Assembly (NCBI GenBank): GCA_019136655.1
Contig: JAGVTU010000005.1
Coordinates: 1-64,000 of the forward strand
Direction: 5' to 3'
Length of the DNA stretch: 64,000 nucleotides
DNA from: Bacteroidota bacterium
Lineage (GTDB): Bacteria; Bacteroidota; Bacteroidia; AKYH767-A; OLB10
Shown: piece by piece, positions 33,674 through 42,185 of the stretch
Numbering within the stretch: the stretch's first letter is position 1
Layout: each line of letters opens with the position of its first letter
Program-made: the position numbers and the translations under genes
The notes under the pieces: model-generated
The model's input: only the letters and a program-made list of their open reading frames with translations
Told to the model about the DNA's origin: nothing
Database searches by the model: none

Positions 33674-34501
33674 ATGATTAAAAAGCCCAAAGTCCTGTTT
33701 ATTTCGCAGGAGATAGCTCCTTATTTAGAAGACTCTTCAATCAGTAAAATCGGACGTCACCTGCCACAGGGCACTCAGGAAAGAGGGAAAGAAATTCGGA
33801 CATTTATGCCACGTTTTGGTGTGGTAAATGAAAGAAGAAACCAGTTACATGAAGTAATCCGTTTGTCGGGGATGAATCTGATTATTGACGATAGTGATCA
33901 TCCATTGATTATAAAGGTTGCCAGTATTCAGGCAGCCCGCATGCAGGTTTACTTTATTGATAATGAAGAGTATTTCCAGCGTAAACACACTATTCGGGAT
34001 GCTGATAATAAGTTTTTCAAAGACAATGACGACCGTACCATATTTTTCTGCCGCGGAGTACTCGAAACGGTAAAGAAATTAGGATGGGCACCCGATATTA
34101 TTCATTGCCATGGATGGATGTCGAGCCTAATTCCATTGTTCGTAAAAACAGCTTATCGTGAAGATCCAATCTTTAAGAATGCAAGAGTGGTTTATTCTGT
34201 TTATGACGATGAGTTTACAGAACCATTTTCTGATAATTATTCCAAAAAGTTGATGATGGACGGCATATCCAATGCTGATGTAAAGGACTTAAAGAATCCT
34301 TGTTTTGACAGCATCACCATTGCGGCCATCAATAAAGCTGATGCCATTATTAAAGGAGCAGAAAAGTTGAGCACTAAGGTAGAGAATCATATTAAAAAAT
34401 CAGGAAAGTTGGTGCTACCATACCAACCTGACGAATTTTACGTTGAGGCTTACAATAATTTTTATGATGAAATTATGGAAGAAATTCCAGTAGAAGCCTG
34501 A
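33674..34501 (+). CDS. Half-length glycogen/starch synthase-like protein
   Basis: About 275 residues from ATG 33674 (a TTG two codons earlier is less likely). It matches only the N-terminal GT5 Rossmann domain: KVLFISQEIAPYLEDSS, TFMPRFGVVNERRNQLHEVIR, VYFIDNEEYFQRK and a PDIIHCHGWMSSLIPLFVKT block. The donor-binding KTGGLADV of true synthases is replaced by SKIGRHLPQG, and the whole C-terminal glycosyltransferase domain is missing. Similar short proteins are common in Bacteroidota beside DUF4270 or pan genes. A non-catalytic or altered role is likely. Confidence 0.8.
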   Translation: MIKKPKVLFISQEIAPYLEDSSISKIGRHLPQGTQERGKEIRTFMPRFGVVNERRNQLHEVIRLSGMNLIIDDSDHPLIIKVASIQAARMQVYFIDNEEYFQRKHTIRDADNKFFKDNDDRTIFFCRGVLETVKKLGWAPDIIHCHGWMSSLIPLFVKTAYREDPIFKNARVVYSVYDDEFTEPFSDNYSKKLMMDGISNADVKDLKNPCFDSITIAAINKADAIIKGAEKLSTKVENHIKKSGKLVLPYQPDEFYVEAYNNFYDEIMEEIPVEA

Positions 34502-34556
34502 TGGCTGTTATTATTAAACACAACAGTAAAATATTTCAGAAACCACCTCATAATTG

Positions 34557-35861
34557 ATGGCAAAGTGTAAAATCTGGTTGGCTGCTCTCACGCTGATCAT
34601 ACTTGCTGGTTGTTCCAAACCAGATACCGTGGGTTTGGATTTATTACCAGGAGAAGATGCAATAAATGTTGATTTTTTTGATACGCTAACGCTGCGCACT
34701 TCTTATATGCTGGAAGACAGTGTTCGTTCAGATGCTAAACTTTTATACGACTTACAACTTTCCAATCATAATTTTATGATTGGCTCCTATGTTGACCCGA
34801 TTTTCGGAGCTACTTCTGCTGAGTTATTTACGCAACTGAAGCCTTCAGCTACTTTTACAAATGACAACCGTACTTATGACTCATTATTTCTGAATTTGGC
34901 CTACATTTCAAATTATGGTGATACTTCTGTTGATCAGACTTTTGAAGTGTATGAACTGACAGAAACGATGTATGATACAGCATCCTATTACACCTTCAAC
35001 AGCTTGACTTATGGTGATAAAGTTGGAGAAATTACATTTAATGTTAAGAATTTGGAAGATAGTATACCTACCTCCGATACTACTAAGATTGCTCCGAGAA
35101 TGCGCATCCGACTGAGTGATGCACTCGGCCAGCGAATATTTGACGAAGCCGGAACCTACCTCAATGATGTAAATAATTTTAAAAATCAGTTAAAAGGATT
35201 TTGTATTAAACCTGCTTCAACCTCAACAGGCAGTATTATCACTTTTGATGCTAAAACCACAGCCACATCAATGGTGTTCTATTATACCGACCCAAATACA
35301 CCGGGAACAGACTCGCTACCTTTTTATATTTACAGCTCTGATGGAAGTATTGCGCGATTCAGTCATTTTGTACACGACTATTCTGCCTTTGACTTCAACA
35401 ATCCTGCTGCCGATAAGGCATATATTCAGACAATGGGTGGTATAAAAACCAAAATAGAAGCTCCATTTATCGAAAATCTTAAGGAATTAGGTCCAATAGC
35501 TATCAATAAAGCAGAGCTTATTATTAATGTTGAACCCGGTACTGCTACCTCTTTGTTGCCGGCAAATAATGAACTGAATTTATACGCTATTGACTCAGCA
35601 GGTGACATTCAAACAATGCCCGATTTGACACGTTCATCTGCCTTATTTGGAGGTTCACTGAATAATAGTCAGTACCGCTATAATATTGCACAATATTTGC
35701 AACAGATTTTATTCGAAAAACGTAAAAACTACGGAATGTTTCTCAGGGTTAGAATACCAGTTGCATATCAAACACCCAACAGGGTGGTATTGGTGGGTGG
35801 TGACCCTTCATTACCTCTCCGTATGAAATTACAGATTACTTATACAAAATTAAAACAGTAA
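34557..35861 (+). CDS. DUF4270 family lipoprotein
   Basis: About 434 residues from ATG 34557. The signal ends in a lipobox (LIILAGC), so it is probably an outer-membrane or periplasmic lipoprotein. Typical family elements: SKPDTVGLDLLPGEDAINV after the Cys, TYMLEDSV-like and SYVDPIFGATSAELFTQL segments, and a late GGSLNNSQYRYNIAQYLQQIL. The family is restricted to Bacteroidota and its function is unknown. It lies between the GT5-like gene and glmS with short gaps. Confidence 0.9.
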   Translation: MAKCKIWLAALTLIILAGCSKPDTVGLDLLPGEDAINVDFFDTLTLRTSYMLEDSVRSDAKLLYDLQLSNHNFMIGSYVDPIFGATSAELFTQLKPSATFTNDNRTYDSLFLNLAYISNYGDTSVDQTFEVYELTETMYDTASYYTFNSLTYGDKVGEITFNVKNLEDSIPTSDTTKIAPRMRIRLSDALGQRIFDEAGTYLNDVNNFKNQLKGFCIKPASTSTGSIITFDAKTTATSMVFYYTDPNTPGTDSLPFYIYSSDGSIARFSHFVHDYSAFDFNNPAADKAYIQTMGGIKTKIEAPFIENLKELGPIAINKAELIINVEPGTATSLLPANNELNLYAIDSAGDIQTMPDLTRSSALFGGSLNNSQYRYNIAQYLQQILFEKRKNYGMFLRVRIPVAYQTPNRVVLVGGDPSLPLRMKLQITYTKLKQ

Positions 35862-35865
35862 AAAT

Positions 35866-37701
35866 ATGTGTGGAATTGTTGCCTACATCGGACATCGTCA
35901 GGCATATCCAGTAGTTATTAAAGGCTTGCAGCGTTTGGAATACCGCGGCTACGACAGTGCAGGTGTTGCGTTACTGAATGGTGAGTTAAGCGTTTATAAA
36001 AAAGCAGGTAAGGTTGCCGATCTTGCGGCTTATGTTTCAGACAAAAACCTCAATGGAACTGTAGGTATGGGACATACGCGTTGGGCTACACACGGAGAGC
36101 CTAATGACAGAAATGCCCATCCTCATTATTCTGAATCAGAAGAACTGGCTATCATTCATAATGGTATTATAGAAAATTATGCTGCCATCAAACAAGAACT
36201 GATTAATTCAGGGCACACTTTTAAAAGTGATACCGATACAGAAGTATTGATTCATCTGATTGAAGAAGTTAAAAACAAAACAAATGTACCAACAGAAGAA
36301 GCAGTGCGATTGGCGTTGGGTGAGGTTATTGGTGCATACGCTATTGTGATATTGTCAAAAAAAGAACCTGATAAAGTAATTGCTGCCAGAAAAGGAAGTC
36401 CTATTGTAATAGGTGTAGGTAAAGACGAATTCTTTATTGCTTCGGATGCTACCCCTATTGTGGAATATACCAAGAATGTGGTATATCTTAATGACAACGA
36501 AGTAGCCACCATCAACAATGGCGACTTAACCGTAAGGACTATTGACAATGAAATGAAAGTTCCGTTTGTTCAGGAGCTCGAACTAAAACTTGAAGCTATT
36601 GAAAAAGGCGGATATGATCATTTCATGATTAAAGAAATTTATGAGCAACCCCGTTCTATTTGGGATAGTATGAGAGGAAGAATAGATGCTCAGAATGGTC
36701 GTTTGCGTTTGGGTGGTATCAATGAGTTTGAAAAAAAACTCACCAACGCTAAAAGAATTATTGTTGTAGCCTGCGGTACTTCATGGCATGCAGGTTTGGT
36801 TGCTGAATATCTTATTGAAGATTTGGCACGCATTCCTGTAGAAGTAGAATATGCTTCAGAATTCCGCTATCGCAATCCTATTATTTCCGAAGAAGATGTG
36901 GTGATTGCTATTTCGCAAAGTGGCGAAACTGCCGATACACTTGCTGCCATTGAGATGGCCAAAGAAAGAGGGGCAACCATTTTTGGAGTATGTAATGTGG
37001 TTGGTTCATCCATCCCACGTGCCACACATGCAGGTTCATATACACATGCAGGTCCGGAGATAGGTGTGGCATCAACCAAAGCATTTACTGCTCAGGTAAC
37101 CGTACTTACTTTGATGGCATTGCAGATTGCTCATAAAAAGGGAACTATTACCCAATCACGTTACCGCTCTCTGTTGCACGAATTGGAAAACATTCCTGCA
37201 AAGGTTGAAGTGGCACTTAAGTCAAATGATAAAGTAAAAGAAATAGCAGCTCGATTCAAAGATGCACGCAATTTCCTTTATCTGGGAAGAGGTTATGGTT
37301 TTCCTGTAGCTCTTGAAGGAGCTTTGAAGCTGAAAGAGATTTCATACATTCATGCAGAAGGTTATCCTGCTGCCGAGATGAAACACGGGCCAATTGCCCT
37401 AATTGATGAGGAAATGCCTGTAGTGGTTATTGCCACTAAAAATGCATCATACGAAAAAGTGGTATCCAATATTCAGGAAGTAAAAGCACGCAAAGGAAAA
37501 ATAATTGCCATTGTAACTGAAGGTGATGTTACCGTAAAGAAAATGGCAGATTATACTATTGAAATTCCTGAAACAGATGACATTCTCGTTCCGCTGGTAA
37601 GTGTAATTCCATTGCAATTGCTCAGCTATCATATTGCAGTTATGCGTGGATGCAATGTAGATCAGCCGCGAAATCTGGCAAAGAGTGTTACAGTAGAATA
37701 A
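35866..37701 (+). CDS. glmS: Glutamine-fructose-6-phosphate aminotransferase (isomerising)
   Basis: 611 residues. The N-terminal glutaminase domain begins MCGIVAYIG (Cys2 is the nucleophile after Met removal) and includes HTRWATHGEP and NGIIENY. Two SIS domains follow: VACGTSWHAGLVAEYLIE (near 303), AISQSGETADTLAAIEMA, LGRGYGFPVALEGALKLKEI and HAEGYPAAEMKHGPIALI. It closes with QPRNLAKSVTVE, the standard C-terminus. It makes glucosamine-6-phosphate for peptidoglycan and LPS. Starts 4 bases after DUF4270; no glmS ribozyme leader is possible with this spacing. Confidence 0.97.
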   Translation: MCGIVAYIGHRQAYPVVIKGLQRLEYRGYDSAGVALLNGELSVYKKAGKVADLAAYVSDKNLNGTVGMGHTRWATHGEPNDRNAHPHYSESEELAIIHNGIIENYAAIKQELINSGHTFKSDTDTEVLIHLIEEVKNKTNVPTEEAVRLALGEVIGAYAIVILSKKEPDKVIAARKGSPIVIGVGKDEFFIASDATPIVEYTKNVVYLNDNEVATINNGDLTVRTIDNEMKVPFVQELELKLEAIEKGGYDHFMIKEIYEQPRSIWDSMRGRIDAQNGRLRLGGINEFEKKLTNAKRIIVVACGTSWHAGLVAEYLIEDLARIPVEVEYASEFRYRNPIISEEDVVIAISQSGETADTLAAIEMAKERGATIFGVCNVVGSSIPRATHAGSYTHAGPEIGVASTKAFTAQVTVLTLMALQIAHKKGTITQSRYRSLLHELENIPAKVEVALKSNDKVKEIAARFKDARNFLYLGRGYGFPVALEGALKLKEISYIHAEGYPAAEMKHGPIALIDEEMPVVVIATKNASYEKVVSNIQEVKARKGKIIAIVTEGDVTVKKMADYTIEIPETDDILVPLVSVIPLQLLSYHIAVMRGCNVDQPRNLAKSVTVE

Positions 37702-37716
37702 TAATTATTGCAGACT

Positions 37717-37758
37717 AAAGCGAGCGAGGCTGACCATCCGGTCAGCCTCGCTCGCTTT
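37717..37758. terminator. Very strong bidirectional terminator after glmS
   Basis: A perfect 19-bp GC-rich stem (37717-37735 and 37740-37758, core GCGAGCGAGGCTGACC) with a 4-base loop, flanked by A-runs and T-runs. It separates convergent glmS and the GT117-like gene. Confidence 0.9.
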
Positions 37759-37781
37759 TACGCTATAAAAAAATTTTAAAT

Positions 37782-40700
37782 CTATCGCATGTATTTTGCT
37801 TCAAGCTGGTCGTATCGCTTCTGCAAATCATCGGTAATAGCTTTTTGATTATCAATTTTTGATAACCTCAGCAACTCCTGAAATACAGCCATACCCTGAT
37901 TGGTTTCGCGATCAACACTTTTGGCATAAGATGTACCTTTCAAAGAGAGGTAATAATTCAAATCATTCTCGTAAATATCCGCTAATCGTTTTATGATAGC
38001 ATTACCTTTTTCAATATTCGTTTTGTCGGTTGTTGCATTATGTTCCACATCACCACTAATGGTCAAGGAATCTCCGCTTTGCTTGGCTCCCCGGTAATAT
38101 AATTCTGCAATGCGCAACATCATCAGATTGTATGGAACCGTTTTATCAGGCATTACTTCCGTACACTTATCCAGTACCTTCATAGCAGAATCACGTTTCC
38201 CTTCCTGCAAGAGTGTTTCACTTAATCTTGCAAAATTATTTCTGAAGTTCATTGTCATGTTCAGATTATTCTGATCAAGATAAATTCGCGGATCACTCAT
38301 ATTACCCCACAAAAACTTATTCATCATGTTGTCATACATCCTTGTGGAAGCAACACCACCTGTCTGACCTGATGGATCACTGTTAGCTTTAATAGGAACA
38401 AAGCGGTATGCTAATCCTTCTATCTGGAAATAATTTTCAAGGTTCATATAAGAATCATTCCCTACGGTGACAGCAAAATAGATAGGTCTTGTCCAGTCAT
38501 TATGAGCAATGAGGTCAAGTATCATCAAATCTGCTTTCAGTAAATAAGATTTATCAAGCTCAAACTCGATGTAATCTACAATACGCGAAGTGTCTTTAGG
38601 TTCCACCACATTATTGCGAATTACGGCTTCTTTATCTACTTTAATTCTGAATTTTTTTGTTGGCAGATAATTAAACTCTTCTCCACCTTCACTGCGCACT
38701 TTAGCTTCGGGATTATCACTTCCGATAAATTCAATGATATCTTTCAGGTCGCTGTATCCCTGAATTTTTCTGTCGTAAAATGGTACATAGTCGCGTGTTC
38801 CCTGAATGTATTGTTTTGTTTTCAGCGAGAAAGGAACAGGGTCTGATTGATATGCTTTACGTTTTATCTGATCAATATACCAATCGGTATTTAAAAGACT
38901 AAGATTAATAATGCGAACATCGGTGCGTACACCTTCCACATCCTGAATATACCAAAGTGGAAAAGTATCATTATCACCATTGGTAAAAATAACTGCATTG
39001 GGTGCACAGGAGTTCAAATAGTCATAAGCAAAATCACGTGAAGTATAGCGATAAGAACGGTCGTGATCATCCCATCCTTCTTTGCCCATTACTCCGGGTA
39101 CAATAAGACATACTAATCCGGCAATCATTGCAGCTGTAGTGGCAGGCATTCGTTTTTTCAGCATATCTGTTAAGGCAACAACGCCAATACCTATCCATAT
39201 ACAAAATGCATAAAACGACCCGGCATAGGCATAATCACGCTCACGTGGCTGATAAGGCGTCTGATTCAGGTAAATTACTATGGCTATACCTGTCATTACA
39301 AACAACAACATAACTATGTTGGCATTATTGACGTCTTTCTTGTAATGATAAAACAATCCTACAAGTCCGAGTATCAATGGAAGGAAATAAAATTTATTTC
39401 GTGCTTTGTTGTTTTTCATGCTGTCAGGCAGTTTGTCCTGTGGCCCAAGAAACATGCTGTCAATAAAATCAATTCCACTAATCCAGTTTCCTTTTAATAA
39501 ACTTCCATGCCCCTGAATATCGTTCTGCCGTCCAGCGAAGTTCCACATAAAATACCGCCAGAACATAAAGTTCATCTGATAGGAGAAGAAATATTTCAGG
39601 TTGTTTCCAAAGGTTGGTTTTTGTTCTCCTTTAATACCTGACCATTCTTTATAAGCCGAAATATGATTGGGTTCGCGACTGTACATTCGTGGAAAAATGG
39701 TGCAACGTGCAGGATCATATTCAGGAATAACTTTGGCTCCGGTAGCAACATATTTACCATCTAGATTTGTGTAAGTCATTGCTCCTTCCTTTTGTCCAAC
39801 TACTTTGGCATCGTAATACTGCCCGTAACCCAAGGGTCTGTCGCCATATTGCTCTCTGTTCAGATAACCTAAAAGACCGAAAGCATTTTCAGGATTGTTT
39901 TCATCCATAGGAGGATTGGCCATAGAACGAACTACAATCTGCGCATATGAAGTATATCCCAAAAGCAAAAATGCAGCACTCAGCAAAATAGTGTTGAGCA
40001 AGTGTTTATGGTTTTTCTGAGAGTAATAAATTCCAAATGCTATTAATGATAGAATGATTATGGAATAGATAGCAAACCCTGACCATATTTTCATACCTGA
40101 CCGGTTAGCCATTAAATCCATCTTAGCACCTATACTTACAAACCAGGCAATGATACCATATTGTACTACCAACAGGATTACTATTGAAATACCCAAAGTT
40201 TTTGCTACTCCGGCCCATGAGAATGGATATTTTCGGAAGTAATAAATTAGGGCGAGAGCGGGAATACACAACAAGTTAAGTAAGTGTACACCTATAGAAA
40301 GTCCCATCAGGTAGGCGATTAGAATAATCCACCTGATAGAATGTTTCTCATCGGCTACTTGTTCCCATTTGAATGTTGCCCACACCACTATACAGGTAAA
40401 AAACTGTGATGTTGCATATACCTCACCTTCAACTGCCGAAAACCAAAAAGAGTCAGTAAATGTGAAAGCCAATGCACCTACCACTCCTGCAGCCATTACA
40501 GTGATAATTTCACTCATATCAGCTTCATTGTTTTTTATTACCAGTTTACGGGCAATTGCAGTAATGGTCCAAAAGGTGAACAGTACAGCAAATGCACTGG
40601 TGATAGCACTGAATGCATTTACCATGATGGGAACCATCTGCAGGTTGTCACCGGCAAAAAGTGTCATGATACGTGATAACATCAGAAACATAGGTGCTCC

Positions 40701-40856
40701 GGGAGGGTGACCAATCTGAAGTTTATAAGCTGCCGCAATAAATTCGCCACAGTCCCAAAAACTTCCAGTCATTTCTATGGTAGATAAAAACACCCAGGCA
40801 GCAAAACCAAACACAGCCCAGCCGGTAATGTTGTTAATTTTTTTATACTTGTTCAT
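37782..40856 (-). CDS. DUF2723 / GT117-like protein O-glycosyltransferase
   Basis: About 1,024 residues from ATG 40856. A multi-pass N-terminal membrane domain has a loop with FWDCGEFIAAAYKLQIGHPP (D35 and E38, acidic pair of GT-C enzymes), further helices, a DRYAYAGSFYAFCIWIGIG-like late helix, then a large soluble part (about 620-1,024) with GDNDTFPLWYIQDVEGVRTD near 630 and a C-terminal helical, TPR-like tail. The family includes human TMEM260, an O-mannosyltransferase. The Bacteroidota enzyme is plausibly part of protein O-glycosylation, which is inference. The longer frame starts at a TTG inside a promoter box and is rejected. Confidence 0.85.
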   Translation of the reverse strand: MNKYKKINNITGWAVFGFAAWVFLSTIEMTGSFWDCGEFIAAAYKLQIGHPPGAPMFLMLSRIMTLFAGDNLQMVPIMVNAFSAITSAFAVLFTFWTITAIARKLVIKNNEADMSEIITVMAAGVVGALAFTFTDSFWFSAVEGEVYATSQFFTCIVVWATFKWEQVADEKHSIRWIILIAYLMGLSIGVHLLNLLCIPALALIYYFRKYPFSWAGVAKTLGISIVILLVVQYGIIAWFVSIGAKMDLMANRSGMKIWSGFAIYSIIILSLIAFGIYYSQKNHKHLLNTILLSAAFLLLGYTSYAQIVVRSMANPPMDENNPENAFGLLGYLNREQYGDRPLGYGQYYDAKVVGQKEGAMTYTNLDGKYVATGAKVIPEYDPARCTIFPRMYSREPNHISAYKEWSGIKGEQKPTFGNNLKYFFSYQMNFMFWRYFMWNFAGRQNDIQGHGSLLKGNWISGIDFIDSMFLGPQDKLPDSMKNNKARNKFYFLPLILGLVGLFYHYKKDVNNANIVMLLFVMTGIAIVIYLNQTPYQPRERDYAYAGSFYAFCIWIGIGVVALTDMLKKRMPATTAAMIAGLVCLIVPGVMGKEGWDDHDRSYRYTSRDFAYDYLNSCAPNAVIFTNGDNDTFPLWYIQDVEGVRTDVRIINLSLLNTDWYIDQIKRKAYQSDPVPFSLKTKQYIQGTRDYVPFYDRKIQGYSDLKDIIEFIGSDNPEAKVRSEGGEEFNYLPTKKFRIKVDKEAVIRNNVVEPKDTSRIVDYIEFELDKSYLLKADLMILDLIAHNDWTRPIYFAVTVGNDSYMNLENYFQIEGLAYRFVPIKANSDPSGQTGGVASTRMYDNMMNKFLWGNMSDPRIYLDQNNLNMTMNFRNNFARLSETLLQEGKRDSAMKVLDKCTEVMPDKTVPYNLMMLRIAELYYRGAKQSGDSLTISGDVEHNATTDKTNIEKGNAIIKRLADIYENDLNYYLSLKGTSYAKSVDRETNQGMAVFQELLRLSKIDNQKAITDDLQKRYDQLEAKYMR

Positions 40857-41165
40857 GTAGTATGAATAGTGGTTATGAGCGTGCGAATTTAGCAAAATTA
40901 TATCCTGCTGATTTCAACTTCTTTATTTCATTTATTAAAAGAATGGATCGAGCATTTAATTATTTCCGATTCTGTCATCTAAACAAGGATTTCTCATCTG
41001 TGAAAGCAGAGACATACAACCCATTTGTCAATTCTTAAGAAATCATGAGTATGCTAAGTCGTAAAAGCGAAGAATGATTCCTGAAAGTCCCATTAAATCA
41101 ATTTTACTTAATTTCATTACTTTTGGCATCTAATTAAAAAAACAGACTGTTTTTAGCTTTTATTT
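40857..41165. other. Divergent intergenic region with two -7 boxes
   Basis: 309 bases between divergent genes. TAATTTTG on the minus strand (40893-40900) lies 36 bases before the GT117-like ATG. TACTTTTG on the plus strand (41118-41125) lies 40 bases before the nucleotidyltransferase ATG. No ORF or RNA structure is evident between them. Confidence 0.55.
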
Positions 41166-42167
41166 ATGAAGATAATAATCCCGATGGCTGGTATGGGCAA
41201 ACGTATGCGCCCACACACTTTAACTGTTCCAAAACCATTAATTCCTGTTGCTGGAAAACCTATTGTACAACATCTGATGGAAGATATCATTGCCGTATGT
41301 CCCGAGAAAGTTGACGAAATAGCTTTTGTGGTAGGACGTTTTGGTGCTGAAGTTGAAAAAACACTTACAGACATTGCTGCTTCGCTGGGAGCCAAAGGAA
41401 CCATCCATTATCAGGATGAACCATTGGGCACAGCTCATGCTATATTATGCGCTTCGTCAGCATTAAAAGGAAAGGTGATTCTGGCATTTGCTGACACACT
41501 GTTTCGCAGCGATGTAAATATAGATCCTGACAGTGACGGAACTATTTGGGTAAAACAGATTGAAGATCCAAGACAGTTTGGTGTTGTTAAGGTGAACGAA
41601 GCCAATGTAATTACTGATTTTGTAGAAAAACCTTCCACCTTTGTATCCGATTTGGCAATCATAGGAATTTATTATTTCAAAGACGGGGAGAATCTGAAAT
41701 CAGAATTGCAATATCTGATTGATAACAACATCAAGGATAAAGGAGAGTTTCAGCTGACCAATGCCATGGAGAATATGAAAAACAAAGGCAAAAAGTTAGT
41801 ACCCGGAAAAGTTATAGAGTGGCTCGATTGCGGAAACAAAGATGCTACGGTATATACAAACGGAAGAATGCTCGATATTAAATACCCCGAGAATTATATT
41901 GCACCTACAGCTAAGATTACAACATCAGTTATTCAAAAACCATGTTACATTGCTGATGGAGTTCAAATCAGCAACAGCGTGATTGGTCCGGGCGTTAGTA
42001 TTGGAAAAAATTCGCAAATAAATAATACCATTATCAGTTCAAGTATTGTTCAGTCAAATACTGTGGTGAATACAGCTGTAATTACAAATTCAATGATTGG
42101 CAATTATTGCCGCTACAATGGTCAGGCTGATGATCTGAGCATGGGTGATTACAGTACACAGGAATGA
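41166..42167 (+). CDS. Sugar-1-phosphate nucleotidyltransferase with beta-helix tail
   Basis: 333 residues. The N-terminal nucleotidyltransferase domain begins MKIIIPMAGMGKRMRPHTLT (GxGxRMRP phosphate loop) followed by VPKPLIPVAGKPIVQHLMED, and the family's EPLGTAHAILCA and FVEKPS segments. From about 250 hexapeptide repeats form a left-handed beta-helix (IAPTAKITTSVIQKPCYIAD, NSVIGPGVSIGKNSQINNTI), as in GlmU- or RmlA-like enzymes. It activates a sugar phosphate to an NDP-sugar; which sugar is unclear. It precedes the TPR lipoprotein by 18 bases. Confidence 0.88.
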   Translation: MKIIIPMAGMGKRMRPHTLTVPKPLIPVAGKPIVQHLMEDIIAVCPEKVDEIAFVVGRFGAEVEKTLTDIAASLGAKGTIHYQDEPLGTAHAILCASSALKGKVILAFADTLFRSDVNIDPDSDGTIWVKQIEDPRQFGVVKVNEANVITDFVEKPSTFVSDLAIIGIYYFKDGENLKSELQYLIDNNIKDKGEFQLTNAMENMKNKGKKLVPGKVIEWLDCGNKDATVYTNGRMLDIKYPENYIAPTAKITTSVIQKPCYIADGVQISNSVIGPGVSIGKNSQINNTIISSSIVQSNTVVNTAVITNSMIGNYCRYNGQADDLSMGDYSTQE

Positions 42168-42185
42168 TTAAAAGTGCTGAAGGTT

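Noticed and set aside
35750..35870. glmS ribozyme upstream of glmS
   Set aside because: Only 4 bases separate the DUF4270 stop and the glmS ATG, and the ribozyme is not expected in this phylum.
37717..37758. Recombination or attachment site at the 19-bp perfect hairpin
   Set aside because: Its place between convergent genes with flanking A- and T-runs is fully explained by a bidirectional terminator.
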